Source: Lentisphaeria bacterium
GTDB lineage: Bacteria; Verrucomicrobiota; Lentisphaeria; Oligosphaerales; Oligosphaeraceae
Direction: 5' to 3'
Length of the DNA: 5,645 nt
Assembly (NCBI GenBank): GCA_024405235.1
Contig: JAKSPA010000122.1
Coordinates: 1 to 5,645 of the forward strand
Every line of letters starts with the position of its first letter. Position 1 is the first letter of the stretch. Position numbers and translations under genes: made by a program. The notes under the pieces were generated by a model, which was not told the origin of the DNA, did not search any database, and was given only the letters and a program-made list of their open reading frames with translations. Shown here in pieces: positions 4,557-5,645 of the stretch.

Positions 4557-5582
4557 TTATTTTGCAACGTTCTGTGCAAGAAAATATTCCGCAATGGTCA
4601 TAGCACTGCCTCTTGCGGCGCTTAATTTTCCGAAATTCGAGAAGACAATATTGTATTTCCAAATTCCGGAAAGTGCTGCATTCAGTTTCCGTAGAAAGTC
4701 GTTGCCGAAATCGGTAAAGCGTCCCGAAAGAACAACGTCCCTTAGATCCACAATATTCGTCAGCTGAGATAATCCATCCGCGCAAATGTCAACAAGTTCG
4801 TCTTCTGTATAATTGGGAATGACATCGGTCCCAAGCGCTTCGCCAAGCGTCCGACCATCCTTTAGCCGAATGTGGTGGATGGCGCCTGCCGCACGGTTGG
4901 GACCAATAAACTGCGTGTCGTTGAAGAAAAATGCGGCGTCAATGCTTTCGCCCAAAGAGCAGAGCAGGAAGTTCTTCTCCAGATTGGCAGCGCCGCCGAT
5001 GTATTCCGAAAATGCTTCCGTGCGCGAACGATTGGACACGCAGACGGGAAGACTCGTCCATTGCTCGAAAAGATCGTGGATAGGATAGGTGTCAAAAATC
5101 GGATTTACACTGCTGACAACTTTACTTGCCCGCGAGTTGACGATTCCCGTCAATGAAATGCCTATGCCACAGACATCGTAAGTGCGGGTGAACTGTTCGA
5201 TGATCTCCAGCGATTTATCATGGATGCTGTCAAGTGAAGTGTTGTTGTACTCCACACAGGCCTTCTGGATAATCCTGTTCTTGCCGTCAAGCAGGACTCC
5301 GACAAGAGAACGTGAATAGCCGAGATCCAGGCCGATGGAGTATTGAAAGTCGGCCTCCGCCTCGATGTTAATCGGCGCCTTGCCGCGCTTAGGTTTGCAG
5401 AGACCAGTTTCGCAAACTGCGTGAAGGGCGATGAGTTTCTCGACTATGATGGAAGCTGTTGGGCGGCTAACGTTAAGATGACGTGCAATATCTGCACGTG
5501 TGTGACAATACCCGCGTCGAATGTGAACATAGGCTTGCCTCTCCTTTTCCGTCATACTGTATTTTTTCATTTCTTTTTTCAT
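4557..5582 (-). CDS. ROK-family transcriptional regulator, degenerate kinase domain
   Basis: The 341-residue product has an N-terminal winged helix-turn-helix (about residues 10-66; TRADIARHLNVSRPTASIIV at 28-47 is the helix-turn-helix) and a basic link KPKRGK at 63-68. The ROK domain begins at about 80, with the phosphate-loop-like IGLDLGYSRS (83-92) and ISLTGIVN (142-149). It ends with VVLSGRF-type sequence, as in NagC, Mlc and XylR relatives. Such proteins repress sugar genes and release DNA on binding a sugar or phosphosugar. Two hallmarks are missing: the CxCGxxGCxE zinc motif (the region at 227-256 has no Cys), and the catalytic Asp, since the usual NDANAA block reads NRSRTEA at 184-190. 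It is therefore probably a pure regulator without kinase activity. The ATG at 5582 has a weak purine-rich GAAAGAG upstream; Met5 (5570) is an alternative start. It probably controls the dehydrogenase below it. Confidence 0.88.
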   Translation of the reverse strand: MKKEMKKYSMTEKERQAYVHIRRGYCHTRADIARHLNVSRPTASIIVEKLIALHAVCETGLCKPKRGKAPINIEAEADFQYSIGLDLGYSRSLVGVLLDGKNRIIQKACVEYNNTSLDSIHDKSLEIIEQFTRTYDVCGIGISLTGIVNSRASKVVSSVNPIFDTYPIHDLFEQWTSLPVCVSNRSRTEAFSEYIGGAANLEKNFLLCSLGESIDAAFFFNDTQFIGPNRAAGAIHHIRLKDGRTLGEALGTDVIPNYTEDELVDICADGLSQLTNIVDLRDVVLSGRFTDFGNDFLRKLNAALSGIWKYNIVFSNFGKLSAARGSAMTIAEYFLAQNVAK

Positions 5583-5645
5583 TTCTCTTTCACAGCCGTC
5601 CCATAAATCAAAAAAATGAGCGACTGACAGGTGAAATTGAACTCC
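5583..5645. other. upstream region of the ROK gene, cut by window edge
   Basis: These 63 bases should contain part of the ROK promoter. On the minus strand a run of seven Ts precedes GATTTATGGG, but I see no convincing -35/-10 pair. TTTCAC and GTGAAA flank the stretch as a widely spaced inverted pair (about 5590-5635), which is weak evidence for anything. No gene is visible. Confidence 0.3.

Noticed and set aside
5343..5606. Plus-strand open frame of 87 codons at the right end
   Set aside because: It is antisense to the ROK winged-helix region and has no recognisable features.

Overview
The window looks like a chromosomal segment from a bacterium of the Lentisphaerae/Verrucomicrobia side of the PVC group, possibly a Victivallis-like organism. 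This is inferred mainly from the first gene, a short-leader prepilin-type protein with an FTLIELLVV N-terminus and a C-terminal H-X9-DG motif; those genomes carry many copies of this family. Most start codons have no clear Shine-Dalgarno sequence. No rRNA, tRNA, transposase or CRISPR array was seen.

Layout, left to right. Bases 1-64 are a 9-bp tandem repeat (seven units, six identical) that ends in a perfect 9-bp-arm hairpin (52-73). On the minus strand the array can be read as the start of a small Gln-Ser-Gly repeat protein that runs off the window edge (114 to 1). A good sigma70-type promoter (175-202) precedes the prepilin-like gene (293-1099, +). A 202-bp intergenic region (1100-1301) holds several inverted and direct repeats. 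It leads into a cytoplasmic metallophosphoesterase (1302-2153, +). That gene converges, with a 28-bp gap, on a second and different metallophosphoesterase that has a signal peptide (3255-2182, -). Upstream of the latter on the same strand are a Gfo/Idh/MocA oxidoreductase (4369-3383, -) and a ROK-family regulator with a winged-helix N-terminus (5582-4557, -).

The three minus-strand genes read ROK regulator, then dehydrogenase, then exported phosphoesterase. This resembles a small carbohydrate-utilisation locus: the ROK protein would sense a sugar or sugar derivative, and the dehydrogenase would oxidise a sugar or polyol with NAD(P). They are probably not one simple operon. An intrinsic terminator follows the ROK gene (4497-4523), and the dehydrogenase has its own ribosome binding site below a 25-bp imperfect palindrome that could be an operator. 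A strong hairpin also separates the dehydrogenase from the phosphoesterase. Substrates cannot be read from the sequence.

Most of the window is ordinary for such a genome. The points worth a second look are the 9-bp repeat with its capping hairpin, the symmetric elements in the 1100-1301 and 4395-4438 intergenic regions, a ROK protein lacking both the zinc motif and the catalytic Asp, and an altered metal-ligand motif (GDSH) in the exported phosphoesterase. No convincing new multi-gene system was found.
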